Below, piece after piece: positions 41,908-55,263 of a stretch of DNA of 64,000 nt. The position numbers were made by a program, and so were the translations under genes. The DNA is taken from contig JAQGDQ010000301.1 in the NCBI GenBank assembly GCA_030141605.1, positions 222,573 through 286,572 on the forward strand, written 5' to 3'. This DNA is from Tubiluchus corallicola (lineage: Eukaryota; Priapulida; Priapulimorpha; Priapulimorphida; Tubiluchidae). The notes beneath the pieces were generated by a model. The model was given only the letters and a program-made list of their open reading frames with translations, was not told where the DNA came from and did no database searches. Position 1 is the stretch's first letter; each line of letters begins with the position of its first letter.

Positions 41908-42574
41908 AGAACAAGAAAACCCTCCACTTACATTAAGCTTAAAAAATTCTTCTCGAAATTTTATACCACTTACGTACTACCTTTTCGTATGCATGGCTTG
42001 CGTCGGCCGTAAGGCTGTATAAAACGTGTAAATTTAAACTCCGCGGTGACCGTTACGCGCGACCATTTTAATGGTAGGTCGCTTGAAACAAGTTTTGATA
42101 ACATTAAGTAAAGTTTGAAGAAATAATCAGAGCATTCGTAGCATGCATGTTGCTAATTAAGTAAAATTTTAAATTACTGTATCTTGTCAATAAGATTAAA
42201 AATACGTATTTGGTTAATGAGTGGCGCACCCTCGAGGGTGAGTCAGCGACATTTTACCAATTGGCACGAACATTTTAAATTATTAGTCTAGTTAGATAAG
42301 TCTTTCCAACAGGTAAGTGAAATGCTCAGTAATATACATTTGCACCGAAAGTTTTTGGGACATAATTTAACATTGCCTTTTCTTCCCCAGATTTACGTGG
42401 CGCAGTGACGTCATGTAATGGCGCCGTCGGAACAGTATGAGGGAGATTTAAAATGAAAACAAACGAAAATTCATTTCGACGCGAACACGATATGTGCATA
42501 AAGTTGCTGTAAAGTAGTATAATTTTTTAAGGCGATTTTTCTGAAACCTACTTCATGTACCCCTTTTCTTGTCC
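41908..42574 (+). mobile_element. MITE family 1, full copy
   Basis: TTAA (41904-41907), AGAACAAGAAAACCC ... CCCCTTTTCTTGTCC, TTAA (42575-42578); 667 bp, about 150 bp after the AGC/AGT tract. Closest to the copy at 22081. Confidence 0.87.
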
Positions 42575-42827
42575 TTAACTACATGCACTAAATTCAATAA
42601 ACAGTAGGCGTCACAGTCGCCGCCATTAAATATCCAATTAATGAGCTTAAAAATGTTTATAAAAATTTTGTTTATTAGATTTTTAATAAGACCCTCGTCG
42701 TTTTAGCACTTTACGGCAAGGAGGTGATTTGTGCTAAAATAGTCACCTTAGCAGTGTGGCAGAATGACTCAAGCTTATGCACAATAGAACAGCAAGTGTT
42801 AGCATCATCATTCAAACCTTCAGAAAA

Positions 42828-42997
42828 ATAATAAGAACAGAAAAGAGAAAGGCCGAGAGAAAGAGAAAGGGTACTGAAGAGGGAAAAGAGACGGGGAGGC
42901 AAAGGGAAGGAGAGAATAAACAAGAGAGAGAGAGGGGAGAGAGAGAGAGAGAGAAATAGTGACCAAATGAAAGGAAAAAAGCAAGAGAGAGACGAAC

Positions 42998-43028
<31 letters not shown>

Positions 43029-43060
43029 AAGATGGAAAGAAAGAAAGAGAGTGAGTGAGA
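42828..43060. repeat. GA-rich purine tract
   Basis: Purine-only runs of GAGAGA and AAAGAAAGA. K/R/E-rich plus frames and S/L/F-rich minus frames are artefacts. Confidence 0.9.
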
Positions 43061-46000
43061 GGCTTACAGTAAGTTTCTTCTGTTCTATATTGGTAGTAAA
43101 GAGTTTTAAGATGAAGCAATATCATTTGTCACAGATACTCACGATATCTTTACAAACAAGAGCTGAAAATGGAAATTAACCTAATGCATAATGCCCTAAA
43201 ACGTGTCAAAGATATTCCTGTTATTATGAACGTGAGAATATTATAACCCGATATTACATTACCAAAGGTCTATTCTTGTGTACAAAGCCAAATCGATCAT
43301 TCTCACTTTGCTCAATGCAACATTACAAGCTAGATCAATTGCTGCTACAAAAGAAACGAATATTGTATAATGGACTACATATCCTACACGTGTGTACTGC
43401 CCTTAAGACAAGCCACGGAATCAATGTTTGGGGTGTTGTCATCAACACATTCCAGCGGCACGCAAGATACTAAAGCTCTGTTGCGTTATTAGACATTGTA
43501 GAATCTGGAAAGGCCACCTTGGTCAACTCAACCTCAAGCCCCTATATAAATACGCACATTTTAATAACCAGTGAACACTCTGTCTTTTCTCACTTATTTC
43601 ATTTCACAAATGCATCAGGACGAGAACAGGACATCATTATTACGATCTTCGCGGGCCCAAGGAGAGGGGTGTGAAGCCGGTACCATGAAGTTCCAGGGGG
43701 AACCATGAAGTCCCGGGGTCGTAAATATTAAAATTTTGTACGTCGGCATGACCAGTGTTCGTGTCCATCCGAAACAGATGCCCTACTTTGGTTATGCAAC
43801 GGTAAAGTTAGAAACCCTAAATTTTGCAAAGTTGGACAATATTTTTATCGGATTCTCACCTACATTTAACATTACTTCATATGCAAAACAATTGAGACCT
43901 AGTACTGTAAAACATAGTCAGCTTTAACATGATCTCGCTAGTAGATCTGGCAAGGTTGAGTACTGAAGCTGAAAGTCAATACTGATGAGATTATTTTGCC
44001 TGTTTTGCAAGGTAAAAGGCAGAAAGCCACTTTATTTAGCAAAAAATGAACCTGGACTTATTATGGTTGACTGTGACTGTGAATGAATGATTTATAGAAT
44101 AGTAGTTGATGCTGGTGGTTGTAGCTGCTTGCTGGTTATTGTTGTCTATTGTGTTGGTGGCTGTGGCTCGTGAAGATTTCGTGTGAAACAGCCACGATGG
44201 GTATGGCAAACTATCAAGAGTTTGTTTAGCAAACTGCACGTTTATTAAACATCAGCACAACCACTGTATCCATAAGAGGATAGCACTCCCCTTCCTCAAT
44301 CCGTCTTAATGATTTCTTAATGTTCACATTTCAGTTACTAACAAAATAAAGATTATTGGACACGACTTATTGTATTATAATCTTCATGCCATTGTATAGG
44401 TGAGGGAGGGCCCGAAAATTTGGCTTCTTCCTCATTCACATAAAACGTCTCTCGGCGGCCCTGGGTCAAAGGCAAGAACTGCTAGCAATTTTATCCGTCT
44501 ATGACTCCACCCGGGATCATTGGTGACAAACCTCAGTTAGCACTGCGAACTGCTAGAGTGGATGCAATGACCCCAAGTCGTTGGCTAAGAGTCCCATCAC
44601 TACCGTGAACGATTATTTTCACTCGCCAAATTTCCAACCGCACATTTTGACAAACAAATTGCCAAGCACAGAGGCTTGGGTCGTCAAACATGCCACACAT
44701 TTTGTTTGACATAGATATAAAGTTTCACAGTTTTTATAGTATGTCAGACAACAATAGTATCGCATTCCTTTATCCCCATCCAGTTTTAGGAATCCCCTTC
44801 CTCATCCTCCCACTCAGATTCTTGTTCTTATTTTGTTTGGAATTAATATTAACAAGTTAAACAGTTTATTATGATTTTGCCTTCAAAATTTGGAAACTCG
44901 ACGTCGCATTATTTTTAGACAAGCTTTATAAGCACTTTGAAAACTGTTTAGGTTAAGAAAACTCTCCTCTCATGATCGAGGTCGTTATAATTCTGAACCC
45001 CAAAGAAATCCCGAATCCCTTTCCCGAATACTGAGTCCCGCCCCGAACACTGTTCCCGAATCTCTCGTCCCGTCTCGGCTCCGAAGCTAAAAAGCTTATA
45101 AATTTGAAAAAAAACGTTTGCATCACGTTTTTGAGATTTATCGAGAAAAACGAGACCTTTAGCGAGCTATTCAAAGCTTAAATTTTGTGAAAAAATATCA
45201 TTTATTGGGATTTTATTAACTGTAGCTACATCGCGTGATGGCCAAGGTTCTAGTATTTTTGTTAAACGCATAAATATCTTTTCGCGACACATGCAAAGAA
45301 CGTTTCAAGACACGGCCTGAGAGATTTTCATTAAAACGGCTACGTGAGATTTTTAATCTTGTACCAGAAATTTTGACCTCATTTTTCGGAAAGCGGAAAT
45401 TAGTCGTTTTTAATTGTCATTGATTGCAAGTAAATGTTTCACAAGTCCAATGAAGATCATACAGACTGTTCCGTAGGTTCGCATTTACTATGAGAACTGA
45501 AAATGTCAGATTGCCTTTACGACCATTGTACACATGGGAGTCACATCAACCTCGAACAAAAAACATTTTATAGCGCGTAATTATGACTATTCCAATTCAA
45601 AGTCCATTAGTGACACTGCCTCGTAAATAATGTTAAAATTTTATTAGACCACACGAGGCGAGTTTTGTACTTCGAACAAGGCCGCAAGAAAAATCGTGAT
45701 AAAGACCGATTCAAACTCAGACAAGTCCATTCAAAATTAAGCAGTGTGGCCCAGTCTAGCATTTCCGGTAGCTACTTATGACTCGGTCATTGTGGTCTGT
45801 GAACAGCATTCTATGACACTGGGTAGTCTAGTTATCATTACAATAATAAATGATAAATATATATTTACATGTATAATTTATAAAATTCATCATCGTAATC
45901 GTCATCATCATCGTCAATGCACATGACGTAGGTATATGTATGTGTGTGTGCGTACGTATATGTATATGTATAACTATATGTATACGTATATGTAACTACA

Positions 46001-46246
46001 TTTATTATTGTTACATATAGTATACAAGTGTATATAAATAAATAAATAAATAAAAATACACGTCTTTACTTTTTTGTTTTTTTAGTTTAGTACGGTTAAG
46101 CTGTGACGCGTGCATGTTCGCTTAATTACCTTATGTATATTGTTTTTAAACAGTAATGAAAATTTTTGTTTTTCACATTGTCTTTTGCTTGCTATGCGCA
46201 ATTTATGTACGAAATTAACTTATCATCGATTCACTTATTATCACAG
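43061..46246. other. intergenic, no supported gene
   Basis: Notable only for repeated CCCGAA/TCCCG motifs at 44996-45078 and a TATATG-rich tract at 45935-46020. A short frame at 43276-43473 contains L-D-Q-L-L-L-Q-K-K-R-I-L, faintly LINE-like. Confidence 0.4.
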
Positions 46247-46492
46247 CCAAACACTGGCAGTGTCAATCAGCTGTTTCTCTGTGCCATTGCAAAAGTCCTG
46301 CCACAGTACCATCGCGAGAAAAAAACGCATCCTTGGGGAAACAGCAAGCAAGCACAGTTGCACGTCAGCACAGTAAGCCTTTTCATAGTTCCAGCTATTG
46401 ATGATGATCGTGAAAAGGTCAAAGGTTATGTGTACCAGACAACGCAGTTGTGTACACTTGATAACGCCTCGCAGCCCAAGCCATTGTATTAG
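46247..46492 (+). CDS. candidate 3'-terminal exon of unknown gene
   Basis: Acceptor TTCACTTATTATCACAG|CCAA opens an in-frame stretch of 81 codons to TAA at 46490. It encodes PNTGSVNQLFLCAIAKVLPQ, Y-H-R-E-K-K-T-H-P-W and L-F-I-V-P-A-I-D-D-D-R-E-K-V-K-G. Composition looks like protein rather than AT-rich noise. No family recognised and no upstream exon identified. Confidence 0.3.
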   Translation, partial: PNTGSVNQLFLCAIAKVLPQYHREKKTHPWGNSKQAQLHVSTVSLFIVPAIDDDREKVKGYVYQTTQLCTLDNASQPKPLY

Positions 46493-47149
46493 TAACAGTT
46501 TTAACAGCTAGCTAGAACCTTATCTAGTTCATTTTTTCTTGTTTCCGAGCAAGATCCTGCTAGTAAATCACTCTACACACAGACTAATGCCTTCACTAAT
46601 GGTAAAGTCCACGTAAAACAACTGAAGTCACTGAACTGACACGGCAGACGGCTTTGCTTTACACGCATGTCACGTGACGGTTGTAGTTAAGACGCGTTGC
46701 TATGGTACACGTAACTTTTGACCTACAGCAACTGCGCGTGCGCACAACGAAGCTTATTTCACGTGGTTTACACTTACAGCCATTTTATAAATCTGCTTGG
46801 TTATTATGATAAGAATCGAAGTGATTCGTCTATAATTCGCATAATTCGCAAGTAACAAGCTTTCCAAGAGGCTTTGCTAACTTTTCAAAGCAGCTTACAC
46901 AATTTACAAAATTTGACGTCAACCGAGTTTGCAATTTATCTGCTAAAAGCTGAGAAAAACAAAAATGGGTTGCATAGAATTTCCGAATAACACAATATAG
47001 TTTTCTTAAAGGAGAGAAATAAGATAACATTGTCAGTAAACGACAAAGACAAAACGCGATGCGTTTTCACTATGGAGTCCTTGGTGATGAAACTGTATTA
47101 TATTATTGTATTATTATTTTAAATTTATTTCATACTGTACTACGGGGCT

Positions 47150-47490
47150 GTGGTGAAATGAAGTGTAATACTGGCAGGGAATACAGTAGACTTCTCAGGT
47201 GTGCGTGTGAACGTGGCTTTATCTAGCACATAGACTCCTATTCTGACCTTGTGTTAGTAGGAGCCACTAATCAGGTGCACACCTGAGCTTATAAAAAGGG
47301 AAGGTCTGCTGTAGACCCTTGTCAGTGGTCGTGTCTTTCATTGCAGCTCTGTTCACATTTCACAGGGTTTGCCGCAAACTCCGTTCTTCTAGGTAAGCTG
47401 TTGTTCCTTATTGGGGGTGTAATATTTAGTAATAAATTGTCATAATATTGTAATAATATTTAGTAATAAATTGTCATTTCGACTCTATTA
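47150..47490 (+). promoter_or_regulatory. TATA-containing promoter or LTR-like segment
   Basis: TTATAAAAAGGG at 47290-47301 is followed about 100 bp later by CTAG|GTAAG (a first-exon donor) and by AATAAA-like signals in a duplicated ATATTTAGTAATAAATTG. An 11-bp inverted repeat, CTCAGGTGTGC / GCACACCTGAG, lies just upstream of the TATA box. TATA, polyA signal and a TGTGGTG start at 47150 would also fit an LTR. Neither reading is proven. Confidence 0.4.
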
Positions 47491-48472
47491 TTCGGGTTCT
47501 GTTTTGGTTTGGTGTTGAAGGACTTAATTGGGACATGCCACACGGTGTGGGCCGCGGTGCCATCCGTCCTGCCTCCGTTAAAAGTGGACAGCAGTCTAAT
47601 ACTTTTAAAAGTACAAAACCTTGTACAAAATGAAAAAACACTCAACTATACAATAAAATTACGATATAAACAAATAAAATGCTTACACATACACAGCCAG
47701 ACACAAAACATAAAAACACAAGACAGATCACTAAAAATACAATATATAGGGCATAAAATGGTAAAAGATTTTGATTTCATAATGCAAAACAGTTTGTACC
47801 AGTTCGTCCATATACTATATTATGATATGCAGAGTAAACATACAATTTATCAATTATATTATTAGGTAGTTCTGCCTGCCCATATATAGAGGATCCTGTT
47901 ATCTTTCGTGTAATAACAAAATAGTTAGGAATATTAAAATTTACAATTCTTTTTACTTATGCTGCATCTTCACAAAATGTTGAAGCGCCTGGGAAATGCG
48001 TTACTGTGAGCCACCTTTAAGAAAGTGGAATTGTGTTGGAAAAAGTTGCACCACAGGACGCATGCGTAAAGTTGATTATGAAATCAAACATCATTATTTT
48101 CGTCTTTAAACAACATTTAGAGAAATATGAAGAGAAATATTTAGAAAAAGCATAGAGAAATATCCACCGCTTGAGCACAGTTGTCAACTCTTGTTTTTAT
48201 ATTTTCGCAAATTTTATTTTTATTTTTATTTATTTTTTACTTAAACCTATTCTAAATGAGGAACTTACTAAACATCACCCACCGTTCCATCAGCAGATAC
48301 GAGTTTCTATAAGTTTCCATTAACCTAAAGTGGTGTTTATGTATCATCTGGAATACGGATGTGTTTTTTTTTGGGGGGGGGGTGCAGAATAGATAAAATC
48401 GGTTTATAATATTGTTTTCAATGCACCAGTTTATCACACCTGCGTTATGCGTTATTGTTTCCTGCAGCTATT
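47491..48472. other. intergenic, no supported gene
   Basis: AT-rich. Includes a T9-G10 homopolymer junction near 48365-48380. Confidence 0.4.
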
Positions 48473-49072
48473 TCCTATTTACTACCCCTTTTTCAAGTAC
48501 GACAAAAAGTATACATTCTAAGACTGTTAATACAGTAAACGTGTTTTCGATAATTAAATAATAGAATAAAAACTTAATTAACGGCGGGCGAGCCCAAATA
48601 TCGATGACATCACAAACTAACATAATTTTCAACAATAAAAATATTCCACGAGCGTGTCGCACGCGTTTGTGAAAGCGAAAATTGAAGTACTGTGCTACTG
48701 TAAGATATTCAGTGTGTTGTACCAGAGCTAGGCAAGTTTTAAGATAAAAATTCAAATTTCAAATTACCGCACTGTGCTCACGCATGACCTGGCGAACGTG
48801 TGTAGTTCGTCACAAACTAACATTTCTGAACTGAGAGGTACAGCACCTGTTTTTGTGCAATGCGTTTCCGAAACACAGGCGTTTGTGCCCATCTAACTAG
48901 CGAATGGCGAAATGCATGTAACAGCGAAGAACTAGTGTCGTGAACGTGAAATTGCGTTTGTGTGGTAATAATTCTTTCACGTTAGTCATTTTCGAAAAAA
49001 TGTATGTTTCATTTCAGTATATTAAAGAATGGCTGTTTTGACTTGCAGTTTAACGTTGGGGCCGGTTTTGCT
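48473..49072 (-). mobile_element. MITE family 2, copy with eroded outer end
   Basis: Ends GGCCGGTTTTGCT before TTAA (49073-49076). The interior matches the copies at 22730 and 36278, including GAATGGCGAAATGCATGTAAC. The terminal AGGAAGACAGG is missing at the left end. Confidence 0.75.
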
Positions 49073-49429
49073 TTAAGATTTTTACATTATTACTCATTCG
49101 CCATTGTTAAGTCTTTCTTTCTCTTTCTTTTCCTCTCTGTTCTCCTTATTCTTGTTGTTTCTTATTTTAGTATCAATAAGAGGATTTTAAAAAAGTTTCA
49201 GTCATGAAATGTTAATGAGAAACGTCAAGCAAGAATAAACGGCAAAGCGCAACTTTTGATTATTAATAAGAATTACGCGATAAAACTTGCAATATTGGAT
49301 TTCTTTAACAGCGCCAAATATAATCATTGAAGCAATAAATCTTCAGCTATTAATCAAGGATGTTAGCAGCTACTGAATAAATACCTTTAACAATATAATA
49401 TATACTTGTAGTGTAGTGTAGTGTAATAT

Positions 49430-49893
49430 ATATAATTTAACAAACAAGTCACTTTGTGAAAACAACTGAACACTATATTACATATCTGCACAGAACTGAA
49501 ACACGTTTATTACACTAAATACACATGAGTAAAATACACAAGTAAAATGAAGATCACGACTGCTGCACTGCACTGAGAGTCAGACAGTGTGTAGCACGAC
49601 TGCACTGCACTGAGAACGTGACAGAGAGTCACATAAGTAGATCGACTGCACGTCACTGAGAGCGTGACAGAGAGACAGTGGCTGGAAGTGAAATCCAGCC
49701 AGTATATATAGGTAGAGAACTATGCAAAAACTTGGCTTCACATATCCCATTACAGTAAAAATAGGGGAGATCCAGTGAGTTTGCATATTCATTGGACCGA
49801 GCAATTGTACTAGGGGTGAGTTTAACTAGTAAAATGTTAAAGTGATTAGTCAATAGAGGGCAGCACCTAAAATATATAGTTACAACTTTCACA
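49430..49893 (-). mobile_element. LTR-like element, minus orientation
   Basis: On the minus strand it starts TGTGAAAGTTGTAAC, has a TATATATA box (about 49,705), then a GTCACGCTCTCAGTGACGTG region and an AATAAA-type signal (about 49,510). The whole length aligns with 55264-55602 in the opposite orientation. No internal retroelement domain lies beside it, so it is most likely a solo LTR. Confidence 0.5.
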
Positions 49894-50085
49894 CACTTAA
49901 TGTAAACAAGTCTAGGGGTAATTCAAAACAGGAGTTTCAGAATTTCAGAAACATTACACTGTTGCTGTGTGTGGTATGTGTTATTGAAAAATGAGTGGCA
50001 GGCTGGGTCATTCTGCGTCCAGTGGCCACTAATAGATACAGACCAGAGACTAAACTGTCGGTTAAAGCATGATCCATCGCCTTAA

Positions 50086-50678
50086 AAGACCGGGCCCAAT
50101 CTTAAACTGTAGGTCAAAACAATGTGCTATTTAAAATATTGAAAGGAATCATACTATTTTTTTACAAAAAAATGACATCACTTAAAAGAATTATTACCAC
50201 AGAAATTTAATTTCGATTTCCCTCGGCCAGTTCTTCACTGTTACATTTCGCCATTCGTTAGTTAGATGGACATTACCGCCTGCATTTCGGAAACGCATTG
50301 CAAAAAACGGGTGCTGTACTTGTTACTTCAGATGTGTTCGTTTGTGGGCGTAGCCCACACGACCGGGAGCTCACACGTGAGCACAGTAGTAAATTTGAAA
50401 CTTGATTTTTTATCTTAAAATCGAGTTTTTGCATATCACACTGAATATTGTACAGTAGCACTGTACTTTGATTTTCGCGTTTGCCAACACGTGCAACACA
50501 CACATGGAATATTTTTGCTGTTGAAACGTCGTCACTGGTTGGACTCCCGCGCCGCCAATTGAGTTTTTAACCTATTATTTAATTGTCAGTACCGTTTTAA
50601 CATCATTATAGATGTTAAAACGTATATTTTACTGCAGTTCAAAACGGGTTAGGATATGAAAAATCGTCCTGTTTTGTT
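50086..50678 (+). mobile_element. MITE family 2, full copy
   Basis: TTAA (50082-50085), AAGACCGGGCCCAATC ... ATCGTCCTGTTTTGT, TTAA (50679-50682); 593 bp. It preserves the shared CTTAAACTGTAGGTCAAAAC block. Confidence 0.85.
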
Positions 50679-50682
50679 TTAA

Positions 50683-51709
50683 GCAAAAGCTACACGACTC
50701 TATAATAGAGTCTGCTGCTTTATTTGCGCGTTCTACATTAAATGCTAACGCACGTAGATAATACGCGCTTAATCGCCTTTTAAAAGTACGAATGCCCTAC
50801 AGATTTTAACTGAACTAAGCTTACTAAATACTAGACTAGTGACGACACCTGACATATATTTACTATTTTGGTTATTATAGCTAGTTATATGGCTTTACAC
50901 TAGATGTTTTGCAACATTTGAGAAACCATTAAAACGAAACAGATACCATAATTATACAATATACGACACTATACAATCAATATAATGATTATATAAGACC
51001 GAACTATGATCAGAAAAGTTTTATCACGAGCTTCGGTTCCAGCAATCATTTCTCTTATTGTTTTAAGAGAATCAGGGTCCCTCTTGTGAGGTGGTCTGTA
51101 TTACTGGCTTGTGACTCGCATAATGTGATATATTTATTCGAAAAAAAGGTACAGGAAAAATGGTGCAAATAGAAGAACAGGAAAAAGTGTCACACTAAAT
51201 AAACTATGAGGTTAGAATTTGGAAGAGGAGGGAAAATTTTGCCAAAAGAATGCGCTTTGTTAATTTTTCGCAAAAGTTAGGTTATAACACCTTGTACAAA
51301 AATTGCTTTCGTTGGGCACTGCATGGAGGTCTCGGAAGGAATTTATAGCTCATTTAGAAAGAGGAGGAACTTGACTATAAAACAGGATGAATACCTCCGT
51401 CAGGACGAATGACTACGAGTTAGTTCAATGTTACCTTTATAAGATATCTTTAGCATGTAAGAACGGTATATCTACCAGTCTATTTAATCACTTTCAAAAA
51501 GGTCAAAACATTGCAGACAAAGACTAAGTAGAATATTCGTGGATTGTTTAAATTCTATGAAAAAAATATTTGTGGATTATTTCGCTAGTCTGCGTAGATA
51601 TATTTTTGTACGTTTGTCTGTTCATCTTTGCTTTATATTTTTTACTATAAAAAACAGACTGGTGTAGAATTGTTCGGCTTTGGTGGAGACTTGCTTACTG
51701 CTGAGTGCG
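50683..51709. other. intergenic, nothing recognised
   Basis: AT-rich unique-looking DNA. Confidence 0.4.
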
Positions 51710-51955
51710 TTTTAGTTATATACGTGCCATTTTTTCCTTAGGCCATTTAACAGTCACATTTTTACCTGTGCCATTTTTTCTGTGCCGTTTTTACCTGTGC
51801 CATTTTCCTATCCCATGTTATCCTGTGCCATTTTTTTCCTGTGCCATTTTTTCCTATGTCATTCTTTCCTGCGCCATTTTTACCTGTGCTATTTTTTCCG
51901 GTGCCGTTTTAACCTGTGCGATTTTACTGTCACACTTTTAGCTTCGCCATTTTAC
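51710..51955. repeat. degenerate 16-18-bp tandem repeat (CCTGTGCCATTTTT)
   Basis: About 14 variants of TTTTT-CCTGTGCCA in tandem. They produce C/F-rich frames of 75-78 codons that shift with indels, so not coding. Confidence 0.85.
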
Positions 51956-54900
51956 CTACATTCATTTCACGTAATTTCCTGGCAGTGTACAATATTGAAA
52001 TCTCGTGCCCGCTAACAATACCGGCTGCTTCTAGAATGCATAATGATACTTTCATTTATTTCCATATGTCCATAAAAGCTACAATAAAAAGCCATTTCTT
52101 CAAGCTTCCTCGGATTTCAGCAGAAACTCGACGTCTTTATTAAAGTTACTTCAGGCTCCAGTCGAAGAGAATCAAATAATAAGGCCATTCGAAAACACAA
52201 TTGCAGCTTTTTGAAATCACGCAGGTAGTTTCTGGTTTTACTGTTTTCGTAAATGAGTTTTTTTTGTAATTTGTGCCTGTGAAAGTAAATATTCGCTGTT
52301 TTATGAAGTGTTTGTTGCAAGCTATAATGAAGTCGTGTCGAAATACTATTAAACTGCACAATTTGCATCCGAATCTGTCACGTTATCATACTGCCACTGC
52401 AATTACAGTTTGGCTTAAGCGAAAATGAATTTAAGCCTATGGCTGCATTTTATCAAAAATATCCATTATTGTCAACAGTTTGATGGGCTTGAACGAAACT
52501 CTTAAAAATACTGAATATCTTTAATGAAATGTTAGTCTGTGTTGTGATCGGTTTTCCGAATCATACATTTTTCATACAAAATTTAATTCTAAGTTCACAA
52601 ACCAGGAGCGTGTGTGTTGTTTATTTTATCTATTTTACAGCAACTCGGTTCAATTTTAAGTTTATCTCACCCCATGAACTCGGTTCTTCCACAATAAAGA
52701 TAGTTGTTGAATTAAATCTCATTTTCATGCCAAGTTTTGATAAAAAGTTTTCTTGTAAGGCATAAAAATGAGATGTCTCCACCATCTTTGATGTAAAGCT
52801 ATAGAGCCATATAATAAGCAAGATTTACATGCATAGTATATAGCAGTGAGAGTAGAATAAATAAGATGACTGATAACCTTTTATACACGCCTGCCTCCAG
52901 GGTATATCAGACTTCACTGTCTCTATTTGTGAAGGCTGTAGGGTCTAAAGAACAGAACTGTTCAGTCGTCTGACTCTGACACACTCGAGGTTAAAGTATG
53001 GCAACACCAAGTGAAATCTGGGAGGTGAGACCGGGACATGTAGGAGTTATAAGGGGCTGAAAAGTGTCTACTCAGGGCTTGTTTATTCTTTCTATCTTAG
53101 TTTGCTATGTGTGACATATAGGCTTGTGTTAAATTGTTCAACTTTGTGTATTATAAGCTAACTCTTAGTGTTAGATTGCTTACAGTGAATTAATTCACGA
53201 TCTAGTGTATACAGAAGTTAAGTATACTTTGTAAATACTTATGTATCTATGGTTGTGTTTACTCACTTTGTTTAGTATGATGTATATTAACACCATGTTT
53301 TTGTTTACTATTATATATATATTTCAATCGGTTGCTGGGATTTAGTTCATCACAATATAATATTTTGTAACATTCTACTTACAAGAATGGACTAATTGTG
53401 ATAAATGTGATTAGACAACAACATGTCAGAAATAGAGCTAAGATGAAATTAAGTTTTTATATAGGAAAAACTGTTAACAGTTCTAGTCATGACATATGCG
53501 GCCATGGCATATGAGTTTAACAGGGATTTTTGGCAAGCTATAAATTTTGGAAAATGTGCAAAGAATTTGTAGATTTTGTATTTAAAATCAAAATGATAAA
53601 GAACTATAAGTTGGAAGATTGTTAAATAAGATTTTAATGACCAGAAAATCATCATTGTTTAGCTCTTGTATAAGTAACTATGGTTTAAAAACAGTAGTTA
53701 TCATTATCGTAAACCTTTTGGAAGGAGAATTTATGTACATTGAAGTTATACATACTATTAACATAGAATGTTGTTAAATGCATTTAAATTCAATAGTTAT
53801 TTTATGCAAACAGAAAGCGCTTGTCCATTCCTTCGCTTTTGGTTTTGTTTAACTAAAACGGTCACGTATGCAAATATTAAATAACCTAAATAACCGGAAT
53901 GCAAACAAATCTAATAGGGTCCCTGACGTTTCGTTGTTGGGAAACCCACAACAACCCATTATTGAAACAGAACACTAATTTTCAAGAGGGCTAGTTCGAA
54001 CAAATATTCAAATGATGCAAAACCTATCTTGCGAGATCAAAGGACAGACAACTACCGTTACACAAGAACTTAATTAAAATTTCCCATTTTCTGCTGAAGG
54101 TGGCGACACCATCACTTACCACACCAATAACACTTTAAAGGGAAGCTACACGATAATGTGCAACTAATCTTTCGCTATGAAGGTTAGTATTATAATTATT
54201 ATGTTATACATGTAGTTGCAAGTTTAAGATCATAAGTTTGATGTTGTCTCTTAAATGTATCGAATGTAAAAACAAGTAGGAATATTTAAATACCGGTAAC
54301 AAAACTCCTAAACAAATTCCGTCAAAATGTCTAATTGTAACGCGGCTGCAGTGTATGAAGCAACGGGTCTAAAGGACCGTTTAGACGATCAGTTCTTTTC
54401 ATCAAGCTTGTTTGTCAGTAGTAGTTTCACTGTTTAAAGACTGGTCGTGTAAATGGACCATAACAACTCATATGCAGTGTTTTTCTTTGATCTGTGGGTG
54501 GAGCTTTAATAATCGCTCCATTAGGCGCTCTCACGACACAGTGTTTCGTTTTAGCAACGTATAAGCCGCAAAGCGTTATTGACAAGGAAGAAAATTCTTT
54601 TTATTTACTTAATTCTTACAATTACACATAATTTACCTACGCTACCTTACTTAATCCATACATTACCTTTACACCTGCATCAACATTTTTTACACGTACA
54701 TACGTTAAAATCGAAAATTGTTCATTTTCTTACAATTTAACGTTACCTCATCGCTTTCCTCAGTTCTGCTTGAAAAGCTTTGCTTTGTCTTCTGTCATGG
54801 GTTTTTTGTTACGTCTGGATGCATTTGACAGTCTTCTTATCAATGAAGTTTCAACAGCTTGCGTTTCACACTGAACTGTAAGTGAAAACTACAACACTTC

Positions 54901-55263
54901 TGCTTACTTTAAAAGCTATTTATGTAACCTCCGTCAAACCTTGGTGACACTTTATATCTTCACTTCCTTGAATGCGTCAAGAAGCCGTATAAAACAAGTA
55001 AAACTTTTCTCTTTTCTCTGCCAGACTATTTCATTTTTATAAGCGTTATACATCGTGTAGCTACTGCATGAAAGTTTCGGTTTATCTTTGAATGGTGAAA
55101 TATTTTTTCGTTTTCTTTGGAATAACAATAGTAAGAAACGGAAACAGAACTTGGAAGCATCCGCCTGTCACTATAACAAACAATAAACAACATTTCTCTC
55201 TTCCTATTTACCTGGGCCGAGAATAGCACTTTAGGAAATTTCTCAGTTCGGTGATGAACATGC
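51956..55263. other. intergenic, no supported gene
   Basis: 3.3 kb of AT-rich DNA without recognisable exons or elements. Open frames of 60-83 codons occur on both strands with no motif. Confidence 0.4.

Noticed and set aside
43276-43473. Possible RT-like fragment (L-D-Q-L-L-L-Q-K-K-R-I-L)
   Set aside because: Only a dozen residues resemble LINE tails and no flanking motif supports it.
51705-52015. C/F-rich plus frames of 77-78 codons
   Set aside because: Low-complexity translation of the CCTGTGCCATTTTT tandem repeat.
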